DNA of 64,000 bases from CAADGU01 sp035444285 (GCA_035444285.1 DAOMOK010000001.1:62001-126000), one strand, 5' to 3'. Positions 8,987 to 17,883 are shown, counted from the first letter of the stretch. Made by a program: numbers and translations. The notes: generated by a model from the sequence alone, not told the origin.

Positions 8987-11059
8987 ATGCCCCTTTCCCA
9001 TGATGCCTCGCTAACCATCATCGTGCCCACGCGCAATGAGACGGCCAATATCCAACCGCTGCTGAACCGGCTGGCGGCGGCGTTGGGTGATGCCCCCTTT
9101 AGCGTTCTGTTTGTGGATGACAGTACCGATGATACGGCACAGATAATTACGGCTACGGCCGTGGCCTACCCCTTCCCCATCCAACTTATTGCCCGCCCGC
9201 CCGCGCAGCGCAACGGGCTGAGCGGTGCAGTGGTGGATGGCTTCCGCGCTGCCCAGGGGGAATGGCTGTGTGTGATGGACGCCGACTTGCAGCACCCCCC
9301 GGAAATGATTCCGGCGCTGCTGGCGCGGGCACAGGAAGCAGGCGCGGACGTGGTGGTGGGCAGCCGCAAGGCGGGGCGTTGGGGGCCGCTGGGCCTCAGC
9401 CGTAAACGGGCGCTGACTTCGCAGGCGCTGACCTTGCTGGCGCGTATGTGGTTTCCCCGCCTGCTCAAAAATGTCTCCGACCCGCTGACCGGGCTGTTCC
9501 TGGTGCGGCGGCAGGCGATTGATATTGAGGCGCTGCGCCCGGATGGTTTCAAAATTTTGCTGGAGATTTTGATCCGCTGCCCCGGTCTACGTGTGTCGGA
9601 GTGCCATTTTGATTTTGCGCCGCGCCACGAGGGTGACAGTAAAGCCGATTTCCGCGAGGGGATGCGCTTTTTTCGCCACCTGCTGCGACTGCGGGCTACA
9701 GCGAACCAGTCATTCCCCCGGCTGATCCTGGTGGCGGCGGGCAGTGTGGTGCTGGACACGGCCGTGTTCCTTCTTCTGTCCCAATTTACTCCCTACTGGC
9801 TGGCGGCCATTCTTGCCGCCGAGTTATTCATCTGGCTGCGCTTTGCCGTGACGGAACGGTGGGTGCTGGGTGGTGGTCATCCGGTGGCGGGCTGGCCTTC
9901 CTGGCGGCGCTTCTGGCTGCGCAACCAGCTTTCGCTGCTGCTGGTGCGGCTGCCGCTGCTGGCGCTGTTTGTTGGCCTGTGGCAATGGCCGTTGTGGTGG
10001 GCGGGGTTGACGGCCGTACTCATTGAAGGCGGCGCCCGGTATCTGGTCTCCGAACAGTGGGTCTTTTCAAGGGGTGGCCTGACGATGTGGCAGCCGGGTC
10101 TGTTTCGGTATGACCTGCATGGCCTGGTGCGGTTGGAATCGCAGGTGCGGCTGCCGGAACTGGCCTGGTTTGAAACGGCGCTGCCGCTGCCTCACGTGGA
10201 CGTGGCCCTGCGTGTAGACCGCCTGGGTACGCCCAGCCCGCAGCCGGGGGCCATTACCTATGACGAGCGGCTCAGCCGTTTTGGTTTTGGCGTGGCCATT
10301 ATGCCCGGCGACTTTACCGAGATAGTTATTTCTCCGGCGCTGGCCCATGCGCCCTATGCCCTGTATAAATCGGTGCTGGAACCGGCGCTGCGCTGGGCGC
10401 TGGCCCGCCGAGATTGCGCCCTGGTATATGGCAGTTGTGTGGCCGACGCGGGGCAGGCGCACCTGATTGTACCCACCGCAGAGCGGGGTAAGACAGAGGT
10501 GGCACTGCAACGGGTGTTGGCGGGCAGCCACTTTCTGGCGGATGATTTTGTGATTCTGGCGGCAGACGGCCGTGTCCATGCTTTCCCCAAGCCGGTGACA
10601 GTGACGCGAGATGTGCGGCGCGCTCTGGGGCCGCACCTGGCGCTCTCGCGCAGGCAACGTTGGCGGCTGCGTGCCCAAAATCTGTTCTATTCTCAAAGCG
10701 GGCGGCAAACAGGCATCCAACTCAGCCAGCGCCGCTGGCCTGCCGCCACCTTCAACATTTATTTGCAGCGATTACTGCCGCCGCCGAAAATACCCATCAG
10801 CCGCCTGTTGCCCCAGGTGGAAATTGTGCCGTCGGCGCCGTTGACGGCCGTACACGCCCTGGCTGCTGATGGTCAAACATTAACCGCGCTGTCTGGCGCG
10901 GAAGCGGCTAACTGGCTGCACGGCCGTACCCAGGCCGCCCAGGGTTTCCCACCCTACGCGCTGCTGACGGAACAATTAAACAATTGGCAAGGTGTGGACG
11001 GCCGTGCTGCCGAACGGCGTATTATTGAAGAGGCGTTATTCGTGACCCGTCGTCCGTAA
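8987..11059 (+). CDS. Polyprenyl-phosphate glycosyltransferase (GT2) fused to GtrA-like membrane domain and HprK-like C-terminal domain
   Basis: A 690-residue, apparently three-part protein. Residues about 5-235 are a dolichol-phosphate-mannose-synthase-like GT2 domain (TIIVPTRNE, VDDSTDD, MDADLQHPP, and a VGSRK segment). Residues about 245-370 hold four hydrophobic helices of the GtrA type, which flip lipid-linked sugars. Residues about 385-690 resemble the HPr-kinase/PEPCK-like domain seen in many uncharacterised proteins. They contain a P-loop-like PTAERGKTEVAL (about 496) and a FLADDFVIL strand. The lysine-threonine of the P-loop is kept, but the preceding glycines are poor. Likely role: glycosyl transfer to a lipid carrier at the membrane; the kinase-like domain's role is inference. 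ATG 8987 is preceded only by repeat. Confidence 0.82.
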   Translation: MPLSHDASLTIIVPTRNETANIQPLLNRLAAALGDAPFSVLFVDDSTDDTAQIITATAVAYPFPIQLIARPPAQRNGLSGAVVDGFRAAQGEWLCVMDADLQHPPEMIPALLARAQEAGADVVVGSRKAGRWGPLGLSRKRALTSQALTLLARMWFPRLLKNVSDPLTGLFLVRRQAIDIEALRPDGFKILLEILIRCPGLRVSECHFDFAPRHEGDSKADFREGMRFFRHLLRLRATANQSFPRLILVAAGSVVLDTAVFLLLSQFTPYWLAAILAAELFIWLRFAVTERWVLGGGHPVAGWPSWRRFWLRNQLSLLLVRLPLLALFVGLWQWPLWWAGLTAVLIEGGARYLVSEQWVFSRGGLTMWQPGLFRYDLHGLVRLESQVRLPELAWFETALPLPHVDVALRVDRLGTPSPQPGAITYDERLSRFGFGVAIMPGDFTEIVISPALAHAPYALYKSVLEPALRWALARRDCALVYGSCVADAGQAHLIVPTAERGKTEVALQRVLAGSHFLADDFVILAADGRVHAFPKPVTVTRDVRRALGPHLALSRRQRWRLRAQNLFYSQSGRQTGIQLSQRRWPAATFNIYLQRLLPPPKIPISRLLPQVEIVPSAPLTAVHALAADGQTLTALSGAEAANWLHGRTQAAQGFPPYALLTEQLNNWQGVDGRAAERRIIEEALFVTRRP

Positions 11060-11101
11060 TCCGTAAACCGTCGGATCACGCATCACGCATCACACATTAC
11101 G
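11056..11101. repeat. Mixed TAATCCG and ATCACGC period-7 tract
   Basis: The spacer after the glycosyltransferase is a short composite of GTAATCC units and ATCACGC units. It begins at the glycosyltransferase stop and ends just before the methyltransferase GTG. Confidence 0.7.
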
Positions 11102-11105
11102 AGAA

Positions 11106-11795
11106 GTGGATTACCGTAAACCCGTTACATTTGGTGAAAATTGGTCGCCCAGCCGCTATAAGGCGCTGCCTTACTTTGCCGTGGAAAAGGAGGTGATGCA
11201 GCGGCCAGAGTCGCAGTTGATTTTGGATTTGGGCTGTGCGGCGGGGTGGAATATGAGCCGATTTAGGCAGTACGGCCGTGCCCCCTGTGGCATTGACGTG
11301 GTTCCCGAACGGGTAACGCTGGCCGCCCATCACGGCCCGGTGGCAATTGCGTCTGGCCTGGCGCTGCCCTTTGCCAACGCCACCTTTGATGTCATTTACA
11401 TCCAACACGTGCTGCATCACATTGGCGATGTAAATCAGGCATTGCGTGAAGTGCGCCGCTGCCTGAAACCGGGCGGTACGCTGTTCCTGGTAGAGACGGT
11501 GGAGGATAATCCGGTGATTCGCTACGGCCGTCGCCTCTATCCGCGCTGGTTGGGTGATGAGATTAACGCCCCATTTTATTTTGCCGAACTGCAACAGCAG
11601 TTGGCCGCCGCCGGTTTCCGGGTAGAGCAGGCGGAACAATACAGCGTCCTCTTCTGGATGTGGGAAATTTTGCCCGATCAGATGCCCTTTCTGGAAAAGC
11701 TGACGCCCCTGGTTGTGCCGCTTGAGCAGCTTGTGGTCAAGTTATTCCGCCGTCATGCCGCCCACGCCTATTTTGTTGCCACATCCAGTAAATAG
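11106..11795 (+). CDS. Class I SAM-dependent methyltransferase
   Basis: This 229-residue enzyme has a Methyltransf_11-type fold. The SAM-binding glycine motif is LDLGCAAGWN, the acidic motif II is GIDVVPE, and the post-motif is CLKPGGTLFLVE. A hydrophobic C-terminal segment (MPFLEKLTPLVVPLEQLVV) could bind the membrane or a hydrophobic substrate. GTG 11106 lies just after a GAGAAG sequence. It follows the lipid glycosyltransferase on the same strand, so a lipid- or glycan-linked substrate is plausible but not shown. The substrate cannot be named. Confidence 0.88.
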   Translation: MDYRKPVTFGENWSPSRYKALPYFAVEKEVMQRPESQLILDLGCAAGWNMSRFRQYGRAPCGIDVVPERVTLAAHHGPVAIASGLALPFANATFDVIYIQHVLHHIGDVNQALREVRRCLKPGGTLFLVETVEDNPVIRYGRRLYPRWLGDEINAPFYFAELQQQLAAAGFRVEQAEQYSVLFWMWEILPDQMPFLEKLTPLVVPLEQLVVKLFRRHAAHAYFVATSSK

Positions 11796-11857
11796 TGGCA
11801 TAGTCTCACCGGAGCCAGGCAATACACCTGGATGGTTCATCAGGTTATGGAGGGTAC

Positions 11858-13579
11858 ATGGCAAATCCACAATACTTCCGCGTAGACCAACCAACACGCC
11901 GCCCTTTTACCTGGGGGGATGTGCTGGCTTTTGTTCTCATTGTTACCTTGTTATACGTGGGCACCCGGCTGGCCTTGTCCGCGCCGGAGGAAATTACCGG
12001 GCCGACCATCAATTTAGCGCCGCGGGCGCTGCCCTGGTATGCGGCATTGTCGGTGGGGCGCATGACGGCGGCCTACGTCTTGTCGCTGCTGTTTACGCTG
12101 GTCTACGGCCGTATTGCCGCCTATAACCAACGCGCCGAAAAGGTGATGATGCCCCTGCTGGATGTGCTGCAAAGTGTGCCCATCCTCTCCTTCCTGCCGG
12201 TGGTGCTGCTCAGCCTCAGCGCCGTTCTGCCCGAAAACGCCGCCGCCGAGATCGCCTCCATTGTCCTGATTTTCACCAGCCAGGTATGGAATATGACCTT
12301 TGCCTGGTTCCAATCTCTGACCACCATTCCCAAAGAACTGCGTGAGGCCAGCAGTATCTTCCGCCTGAACACCTGGATGCAGTTTCGCACCCTGGAACTG
12401 CCCTTTGCCGCCATCAGTCTGGTGTGGAACAGCATGATGAGCTGGGCCGGCGGTTGGTTTTTCCTCATGGCTGCCGAGAGTTTTACGGTGGGGCAGAAAG
12501 ACTTCCGCCTGCCGGGGCTGGGGTCTTATCTGCATGAGGCCGCCAACCAGGAGAATTTTCAGGCAATTGCCTGGGGCCTGTTCACCCTGATCCTGGTCAT
12601 TGTCTTGCTCGACCAGATTGTGTGGCGGCCGTTGCTGGCCTGGGCCGACCGTTTCAAAGTGGAGATGGTGGAAGATACCGAGCCGCCTACATCCTGGTTT
12701 TACAATGCCTGGCGCAATGCCCGGCTGGCCGATTTTATTAGTGAGCGTCTGGTAAAGCCGTTTTCGGAATGGGTGGATAAGGGGATGGTGCGCCGTTTCC
12801 CGGTGCGGGCAACGGCCGTGTCCTCCTCCTCCCAGCGTTCATGGCCGGGCCTGGCGCTGGCCGTTCTGGTGGGCCTGGTGCTGCTTTTTGGCCTCTATCG
12901 CGCCGGTTTGGTGCTGGTCTCGCTGCCCTTGGCCCAGTGGCGTTATATTGCTGCTGGTTTGCTGGCGACCCTGCTGCGCGTGGCGCTGGCGCTGGCCATT
13001 GCCCTGGCCTGGACGGTGCCGGTGGGGGTAGCCATTGGCACCAACCGACGGCTGGCGACCGTCTTGCAGCCATTGGTGCAAATCACCGCCTCCATCCCGG
13101 CTACCGCCTTATTCCCGGTGCTGCTGCTGGTCATCCTGAACCTGCCTGCCGGGTTAAACCTGGCGGCGGTGCTGCTTATGCTGCTGGGAACGCAGTGGTA
13201 CCTGTTGTTTAACATCATTGCCGGGGCCAGTTCTATCCCTCAGGATTTGAAATACACCGCATCCTTGCTGCATCTCTCGCGCCGGGACCGCTGGCGCACG
13301 CTGATATTACCGGCGCTGTTCCCCTTTCTGGTGACCGGCGCGATTACGGCCGGCGGCGGCGCCTGGAACGCCAGCATTGTGGCCGAATATGTGGAGTTTG
13401 GCGGGCAAACCTATCAGGTGTTGGGCATTGGCGCGATTATTGCCGAGGCGACGGCCCGTGGCGATTATGCCCTGTTACTGGCGGCCACGTTAACGATGGT
13501 GCTGGCGGTGGTGTTGATTAATCGGTTGCTGTGGCGGCGGCTGTATGTGCTGGCTGAAGAAAAATATCGCATGGAGTGA
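11858..13579 (+). CDS. ABC transporter permease, two fused NitT/TauT-type permease modules
   Basis: A 573-residue integral membrane protein made of two tandem binding-protein-dependent permease modules (about 70-260 and 335-560). Each carries an EAA-like loop: RELREASSIFRLN in the first and PQDLKYTASLLHLS in the second. This internal duplication lets one polypeptide act as the full membrane pore. AGGAGGG-like GGAGGG precedes ATG 11858 by 4 bases. The ATPase gene follows 8 bases after the stop. Related pairs are annotated as nitrate/sulfonate/bicarbonate transporters. No substrate-binding protein is encoded nearby, so the substrate is unknown. Confidence 0.9.
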   Translation: MANPQYFRVDQPTRRPFTWGDVLAFVLIVTLLYVGTRLALSAPEEITGPTINLAPRALPWYAALSVGRMTAAYVLSLLFTLVYGRIAAYNQRAEKVMMPLLDVLQSVPILSFLPVVLLSLSAVLPENAAAEIASIVLIFTSQVWNMTFAWFQSLTTIPKELREASSIFRLNTWMQFRTLELPFAAISLVWNSMMSWAGGWFFLMAAESFTVGQKDFRLPGLGSYLHEAANQENFQAIAWGLFTLILVIVLLDQIVWRPLLAWADRFKVEMVEDTEPPTSWFYNAWRNARLADFISERLVKPFSEWVDKGMVRRFPVRATAVSSSSQRSWPGLALAVLVGLVLLFGLYRAGLVLVSLPLAQWRYIAAGLLATLLRVALALAIALAWTVPVGVAIGTNRRLATVLQPLVQITASIPATALFPVLLLVILNLPAGLNLAAVLLMLLGTQWYLLFNIIAGASSIPQDLKYTASLLHLSRRDRWRTLILPALFPFLVTGAITAGGGAWNASIVAEYVEFGGQTYQVLGIGAIIAEATARGDYALLLAATLTMVLAVVLINRLLWRRLYVLAEEKYRME

Positions 13580-13587
13580 GGCTGAAG

Positions 13588-14877
13588 ATGAACGAGCAAA
13601 CGGCGCTTTTGGAACTCAAAGTGGTATCGCAACAATATGGCAGTGGCGAGCGGCGGTTTACGGCCGTAGAAAATATCAACCTGGCGATGGGTGAAGGCGA
13701 ATTTGTGGCCCTGTTGGGGCCGTCCGGCTGTGGCAAAAGCACGCTGCTGCGCATCATCACCGGCCTGCAACCGGCCACAGGCGGCGAGGTGTTGTACCGG
13801 GGACGGCCGTTGCCCGGCGTCAATCCCCACGCCACCATCGTCTTCCAAACCTTTGCCCTCTTCCCCTGGCTGACGGTGGTGGAAAATGTGGCCGTCGCCC
13901 TCAAAGTGAAAGGCATCCCCACGGATGAGCGTACCACCCGCGCCGTAGACGCACTGGATCGCGTGGGGCTGGACGGCTTTGAAAACGCCTATCCCCGCGA
14001 ACTCTCCGGCGGGATGCGCCAGAAAGTAGGGTTTGCCCGCGCCATGGTCACCGAACCAGAACTGCTCTGCCTGGACGAACCCTTTTCCGCTCTGGACGTA
14101 CTCAGCGCCGAGTCGCTGCGCGGCGAGTTGTTAGAGCTATGGACGGGCGGGCAGATTCCCACCAAAGCCATTCTTATGGTCAGTCACAACATCGAAGAAG
14201 CTGTCTTTATGGCCGACCGGATTATCGTCATGGACAAAAATCCGGGCCGCATGATCGCCGATCTGACCATACCGCTGCCCCATCCCCGCCAACGCAAATC
14301 AACCGAGTTTCAGGCGGTGGTTGATCAGGTGTACGCCACCCTGGCCGGGCAGACCCGGCCCGAACACGAAGAACTGGGCACCGCCCCTGGCGAGCCGGGC
14401 CTGACCCGCCGCCTGCCCTATGTGGTCATCAGCGATCTGGCCGCGCTGCTGGAATATCTGGACGAATTGCCCAAAAATCAGGCCGACATTTACCGGCTGG
14501 CGGAAGAACTGAGCCTGGATTCTGACCACCTGTTGAGCCTGGTGGAAACGGCCGAACTGCTCGGTTTTGCCACCATCGCCAAAGGGGACATCACCCTGAC
14601 CGGGCTGGGCGAAACCTTTGCCGAAGCCAGCATCCTGGCGCGCAAAGAGATCTTTGCCACCCGTATCCGCCGCCTGCCCATCTTCAAATGGCTGCTGGCC
14701 TTGCTGCGCGCCGCCGAGCGGCAGCAGTTGGATTGGAATGTGGTGCAGACGGCGTTGGAACTGGAATTTTCGCCCCAGGAGGCGGCCCGCCAGATGGACA
14801 TCCTGGTGGATTGGGGCCGCTATGCCGAAATCCTGGCCTATAACGACGACGACGAAGTGCTATATCTGGAACCGTGA
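13588..14877 (+). CDS. ABC transporter ATP-binding protein with AAA-associated C-terminal domain
   Basis: This 429-residue protein has a NitT/TauT-like ATPase domain (1-250) with Walker A GPSGCGKST, signature LSGGMRQ and Walker B LCLDEPFSALD. A winged-helix-like AAA-associated domain fills about 280-425. That extension is typical of ATPases paired with double permeases such as the upstream gene, and may regulate transport. GTG 13576 overlaps the permease stop codon, but ATG 13588 with GAGG 8 bases upstream fits the family start better. Confidence 0.92.
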   Translation: MNEQTALLELKVVSQQYGSGERRFTAVENINLAMGEGEFVALLGPSGCGKSTLLRIITGLQPATGGEVLYRGRPLPGVNPHATIVFQTFALFPWLTVVENVAVALKVKGIPTDERTTRAVDALDRVGLDGFENAYPRELSGGMRQKVGFARAMVTEPELLCLDEPFSALDVLSAESLRGELLELWTGGQIPTKAILMVSHNIEEAVFMADRIIVMDKNPGRMIADLTIPLPHPRQRKSTEFQAVVDQVYATLAGQTRPEHEELGTAPGEPGLTRRLPYVVISDLAALLEYLDELPKNQADIYRLAEELSLDSDHLLSLVETAELLGFATIAKGDITLTGLGETFAEASILARKEIFATRIRRLPIFKWLLALLRAAERQQLDWNVVQTALELEFSPQEAARQMDILVDWGRYAEILAYNDDDEVLYLEP

Positions 14878-14916
14878 TGTGTTGTAATCCATAGGCGACC
14901 GTGCAGATTGCTAAGG

Positions 14917-14945
14917 TTGGGAAACCGTACAGGCTAAAGTATAAT
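14917..14945 (+). promoter_or_regulatory. Sigma-70-like promoter for the RHH-like/HNH pair
   Basis: TTGGGA (14917-14922) and a perfect TATAAT (14940-14945) are spaced by 17 bases, in the 109-base gap upstream of the gene pair. This gives the pair its own promoter. Confidence 0.6.
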
Positions 14946-14986
14946 GCTATTCGTATCGTATGTTCGATGAACTGGAGATGACGAGT

Positions 14987-15409
14987 ATGGCGTATCATCC
15001 TGTTACCATTAACTTGCCAGAGAATGTGTATAAACAAATCCGTCTGGCTGCCGAGAGAAAGCGGCAGTCGGTGGATGAGGTGTTGGTGGAAGCCGTGACG
15101 GCCGTAGCCCCGACAATGGATGCTCCAGCCAGCCGTTTGCGATCCGAACTGGCGCATATGAGTTATCTTAACGATGCCGCACTTTGGCAGATGGCCAGCG
15201 CCACATTATCTCCTGAACAACGCGCACGGATGGAATCTTTGCACCATAGACAGCAATCGGTTTCATTGACTGATGAGGAGCGGGCAGAGGTAGAAGAGTT
15301 AGAACAACTGTATCGTGACACTGTTCTTATCCGTGCTCAGGCCGCCATTCTCCTTAAGCAACGTAATTACGATATTTCCGACCCCTCGCAATTCTTGCCT
15401 TTGGAATGA
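14987..15409 (+). CDS. Ribbon-helix-helix-like protein preceding an HNH nuclease
   Basis: The 140-residue product is not assignable to a named family. Its first 40 residues (VTINLPENVYKQIRLAAERK, then a SVDEVLVEAV helix) look like a ribbon-helix-helix DNA-binding fold, as in CopG-type antitoxins. The rest is charged and helical (LSPEQRARMESLHH, DEERAEVEELEQLY). GGAG at 14974-14977 sits 9 bases before ATG 14987, which is why I chose it over ATG 14960 or 14978. The stop overlaps the next start (ATGA), so the two are translationally coupled. An antitoxin or regulator role is inference from context. Confidence 0.75.
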   Translation: MAYHPVTINLPENVYKQIRLAAERKRQSVDEVLVEAVTAVAPTMDAPASRLRSELAHMSYLNDAALWQMASATLSPEQRARMESLHHRQQSVSLTDEERAEVEELEQLYRDTVLIRAQAAILLKQRNYDISDPSQFLPLE

Positions 15410-15837
15410 GTTCACAACGTATACCCCCTGCTCTTCGACAGCGTGTCGCTAAAACCGCTCGTTATCGCTGTGGTTATTGCCTGACCTCCCAGCACATCAT
15501 AGGCCCGCTATTGGAGATTGATCACCTGGTTCCGGAAGGCCGCGGAGGGATGACGGAAGAGAGCAATCTCTGGCTGGCCTGCCCGGTGTGTAATGGAGCC
15601 AAATCGGATCGCGTCGAAGCGGTTGATCCGGAGTCAGGTAGACTTGTGCCTTTGTTTAACCCTCGGATTCAGGTTTGGGCCGAACATTTCGGCTGGATTG
15701 AAAATGGGACACAGATAGCCGGTCTTACTGCACCAGGGAGAGCAACTGTTGTTGCTCTCAATATGAATCATCCAGATGTAGTAGCTTCACGCCAGATTTG
15801 GGTGGAGGCTGGTTGGCATCCACCATCAGATTTGTAG
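15406..15837 (+). CDS. HNH endonuclease
   Basis: This 143-residue protein has a complete HNH core. It has a first zinc CxxC (CGYC), EIDHLVPEGRGG with the metal/catalytic His, an SNLWLACPVCN segment with the Asn and second CxxC, and a following KSDR. The family cleaves DNA; the target is unknown. It starts inside the stop codon of the RHH-like gene (ATGA). The C-terminal half (VWAEHFGWIENGTQIAGLT) is the usual extension of standalone HNH proteins in cyanobacteria and Chloroflexota. It may be a toxin/nuclease of a two-gene module, which is not proven. Confidence 0.88.
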   Translation: MSSQRIPPALRQRVAKTARYRCGYCLTSQHIIGPLLEIDHLVPEGRGGMTEESNLWLACPVCNGAKSDRVEAVDPESGRLVPLFNPRIQVWAEHFGWIENGTQIAGLTAPGRATVVALNMNHPDVVASRQIWVEAGWHPPSDL

Positions 15838-15953
15838 TCAGCATCGTTCTTTTTTTATCGGGATGTTTCTTCTCCTCAAATCTGACTGTTAACCGCCAAC
15901 TGATTACGACTCACGGCTTACGGATTTCTTATGGCACGGCCGTAAAACTCTGT

Positions 15954-15959
15954 TATACT
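15954..15959 (+). promoter_or_regulatory. Promoter -10 element for the DEAD-box helicase leader
   Basis: TATACT (15954-15959) follows a GTAAAACTCTG spacer. A weak -35 candidate (TTATGG, 15929-15934) lies 19 bases upstream. Transcription would start near 15966, directly before the hairpin described next. The spacing is suboptimal. Confidence 0.4.
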
Positions 15960-15965
15960 TCTGCC

Positions 15966-16050
15966 TGTCCTCCGCAAGGAGGATAGTTTATTATCAACAT
16001 GGTTTGGAAATTACCAATTGGATGCCCGCCAGGTTGGCCGGGCATTTTTT
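15966..16050 (+). ncRNA. Structured leader or small RNA ending in a terminator-like hairpin upstream of the DEAD-box helicase
   Basis: Starting just after a -10 box, the sequence forms TCCTCC-GCAA-GGAGGA (15968-15983), a 6-bp stem closed by a GNRA tetraloop. Next comes a GC-rich hairpin (16022-16045, arms ATGCCCG and CGGGCAT, with inner CCA/TGG pairing) followed by six T residues (16045-16050). That is a rho-independent terminator about 85 nt into the transcript and 130 bases before the helicase. It could be an attenuator or a small RNA. The 345-base spacer 15838-16182 otherwise holds only repeats. Confidence 0.42.
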
Positions 16051-16108
16051 GTGGCAGCAGGATGGCTCTTACGGTTGGGACGGGCTGGCTGTGAGTCCGC
16101 AATGGGAA

Positions 16109-16167
16109 GAGATTAGAGATTGGAGATGAGAGATTTACCAATCTCCAATCTCTAATCTCCAATCACA
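16109..16167. repeat. GAGATT(A/G)-family period-7 inverted tract
   Basis: GAGATTAGAGATTGGAGATG units are followed by their complement (CCAATCTCTAATCTCCAATC). The stem lies in the helicase leader, about 15 bases upstream of the start codon. Confidence 0.75.
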
Positions 16168-16182
16168 TTACGTAGGAGCAAT

Positions 16183-17838
16183 ATGACAACCGAATTTTTA
16201 TCTTTAGGTCTGCATCCGCAGGTAGTGCAGGCTGTTACCGAACTGGGGTTTACGGAGCCGACGCCGATTCAAACGGCCGTCATCCCCCTCATGCTCAATG
16301 GGCAAGACATTATCGGCCAGGCACAAACAGGCACCGGCAAAACGGCTGCCTTTGGCCTGCCCATTTTGCACACCATCACGCCCGGTCTGGGGCAGGTGCA
16401 GGCGCTCATCGTCGCGCCTACTCGTGAACTGGCGCTGCAAGTGGCGGGGGCGTTGGAAGGGTACGGCCGTTACCGGCAGGCAACGGTATTGGCAATTTAT
16501 GGCGGGCAGGCATACGGCCGTCAGAAGCGCCAGTTACGCCAGGGCGAAGTAGACATTGTGGTGGGCACACCCGGTCGGCTGCTGGACCTGATCCAGCAGA
16601 AAATTTTAGACCTCAGCCAGGTGCGATTCCTCGTTTTAGACGAAGCGGACGAAATGCTGAGCATGGGTTTCATTGAAGACATGGAAGCCATCCTGGCCCA
16701 AACGCCGGAAAGCCGCCAGACCGCCCTCTTTTCCGCCACCATGCCCGCCGAAATTCGCCGCCTGGCCGACAACTATCTGCGCCAGCCGCAGGCCGTCACC
16801 ATGCAGCGGCAGCAGTTAACCCTGACCGCCATTGAGCAGCGTTATTACCTGGTCAACGAAGTGGACAAGCTGGCGGCGCTCACCCGTCTCTTTGAGATGG
16901 AGGAGATGACCAGCGTCCTCATCTTTGCCCGCACCCGGCAGGGTACGGGTGAACTGGCAAACGAATTGACGGTGCGCGGCTTCCCGGCGGAGGCGCTGAA
17001 TGGCGACCTGAGCCAGGACAATCGTGAGCAGGTCTTGAACCGCTTCCGCCAGAACCAGATCAAGGTGTTGGTAGCTACTGATGTGGCCGCGCGTGGGCTG
17101 GATATTGAAGACATTTCGCATGTGATCAACTTTGACCTGCCCACCGACCCGGAAATTTTTGTGCATCGCATTGGCCGCACCGGGCGCGCCGGGAAAACGG
17201 GCATTGCCATTTCCCTGGTGACGCCCAAAGAGCAGTTCCGCCGCCGCAAAATTGAGCGATATACCCGGCAAAATATGAGCCAACGGCCGTTGCCCACCAT
17301 TGCCGAGATTCAGGCAATCCGTGAGGCGCAGTTGGTGGAGGGTATGCTGGTCTGGCTGCGGCGGGGCCGCTGCCGCCAGGAGCGGGAAATGGTGGAAAAG
17401 CTGGTGGCCGAGGGGTATGATGCGGTGGAAATTGCCGCTGCGGCCATGAAGCTGGCCCGCGCCGAAGAAAAACAACGCCCCATTGCTCCGGTGAGCGAGG
17501 TGGTGACCGAACCGCTGCGGGAACGCAACGGCCGTACCCCTCATCACAGCGCCGCAAAACGAGAGTTTGGACACGGCCGTGCCCACAGCACTCGCTCCCA
17601 CGAAAAAGGGATGGTGCGCCTGAGCCTCAGCGCCGGGAAACAACACGGCATCCGCCCCAATGACGTGGTCGGCACCATCGCCTTCCACGCCGACATTCCA
17701 GGGCGGGCCATTGGCGCCATTCAAATTCAAGAGCAGCACACCCTGGTGGATGTGCCAGAGCAATTTGTGGCCCAGGTCTTAGCCAAAAACGGCAAATATC
17801 AGGTGCGCAAACGGCCGTTGACGGTAGAAAGAGTGTAA
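16183..17838 (+). CDS. deaD: DEAD-box ATP-dependent RNA helicase (CsdA/DeaD type)
   Basis: This 551-residue helicase has every core motif: Q motif FTEPTPIQ, AQTGTGKT, PTRELA, the TPGR motif, DEAD, SAT and HRIGRTGRAGKTG. The C-terminal about 75 residues (GMVRLSLSAGKQHGIRPNDV onwards) form the DbpA-type RNA-binding domain found in CsdA/DbpA. It would unwind structured RNA in ribosome assembly or cold adaptation. TAGGAG sits 5 bases before ATG 16183. The long structured leader upstream suggests post-transcriptional or cold-responsive control, which is inference. Confidence 0.95.
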   Translation: MTTEFLSLGLHPQVVQAVTELGFTEPTPIQTAVIPLMLNGQDIIGQAQTGTGKTAAFGLPILHTITPGLGQVQALIVAPTRELALQVAGALEGYGRYRQATVLAIYGGQAYGRQKRQLRQGEVDIVVGTPGRLLDLIQQKILDLSQVRFLVLDEADEMLSMGFIEDMEAILAQTPESRQTALFSATMPAEIRRLADNYLRQPQAVTMQRQQLTLTAIEQRYYLVNEVDKLAALTRLFEMEEMTSVLIFARTRQGTGELANELTVRGFPAEALNGDLSQDNREQVLNRFRQNQIKVLVATDVAARGLDIEDISHVINFDLPTDPEIFVHRIGRTGRAGKTGIAISLVTPKEQFRRRKIERYTRQNMSQRPLPTIAEIQAIREAQLVEGMLVWLRRGRCRQEREMVEKLVAEGYDAVEIAAAAMKLARAEEKQRPIAPVSEVVTEPLRERNGRTPHHSAAKREFGHGRAHSTRSHEKGMVRLSLSAGKQHGIRPNDVVGTIAFHADIPGRAIGAIQIQEQHTLVDVPEQFVAQVLAKNGKYQVRKRPLTVERV

Positions 17839-17883
17839 TTGGGATTGCATGAATATTAACCGCTTAATTCGGTAATAGAAAGT

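Noticed and set aside
13576..13579. GTG 13576 as the start of the ABC ATPase, giving a GTGA overlap
   Set aside because: ATG 13588 has a ribosome site and matches the family start; the overlap frame adds only four codons.
15999..16094. 31-codon small open frame MVWKLPIGCPPGWPG... in the helicase leader
   Set aside because: It spans the terminator hairpin and its nearest GGAGG is 16 bases from the ATG, too far for a ribosome site; a leader peptide cannot be excluded.
16816..17763. 315-codon open frame antisense to deaD
   Set aside because: It has no recognisable domain, overlaps a fully conserved helicase, and long antisense frames are expected in GC-rich genes.
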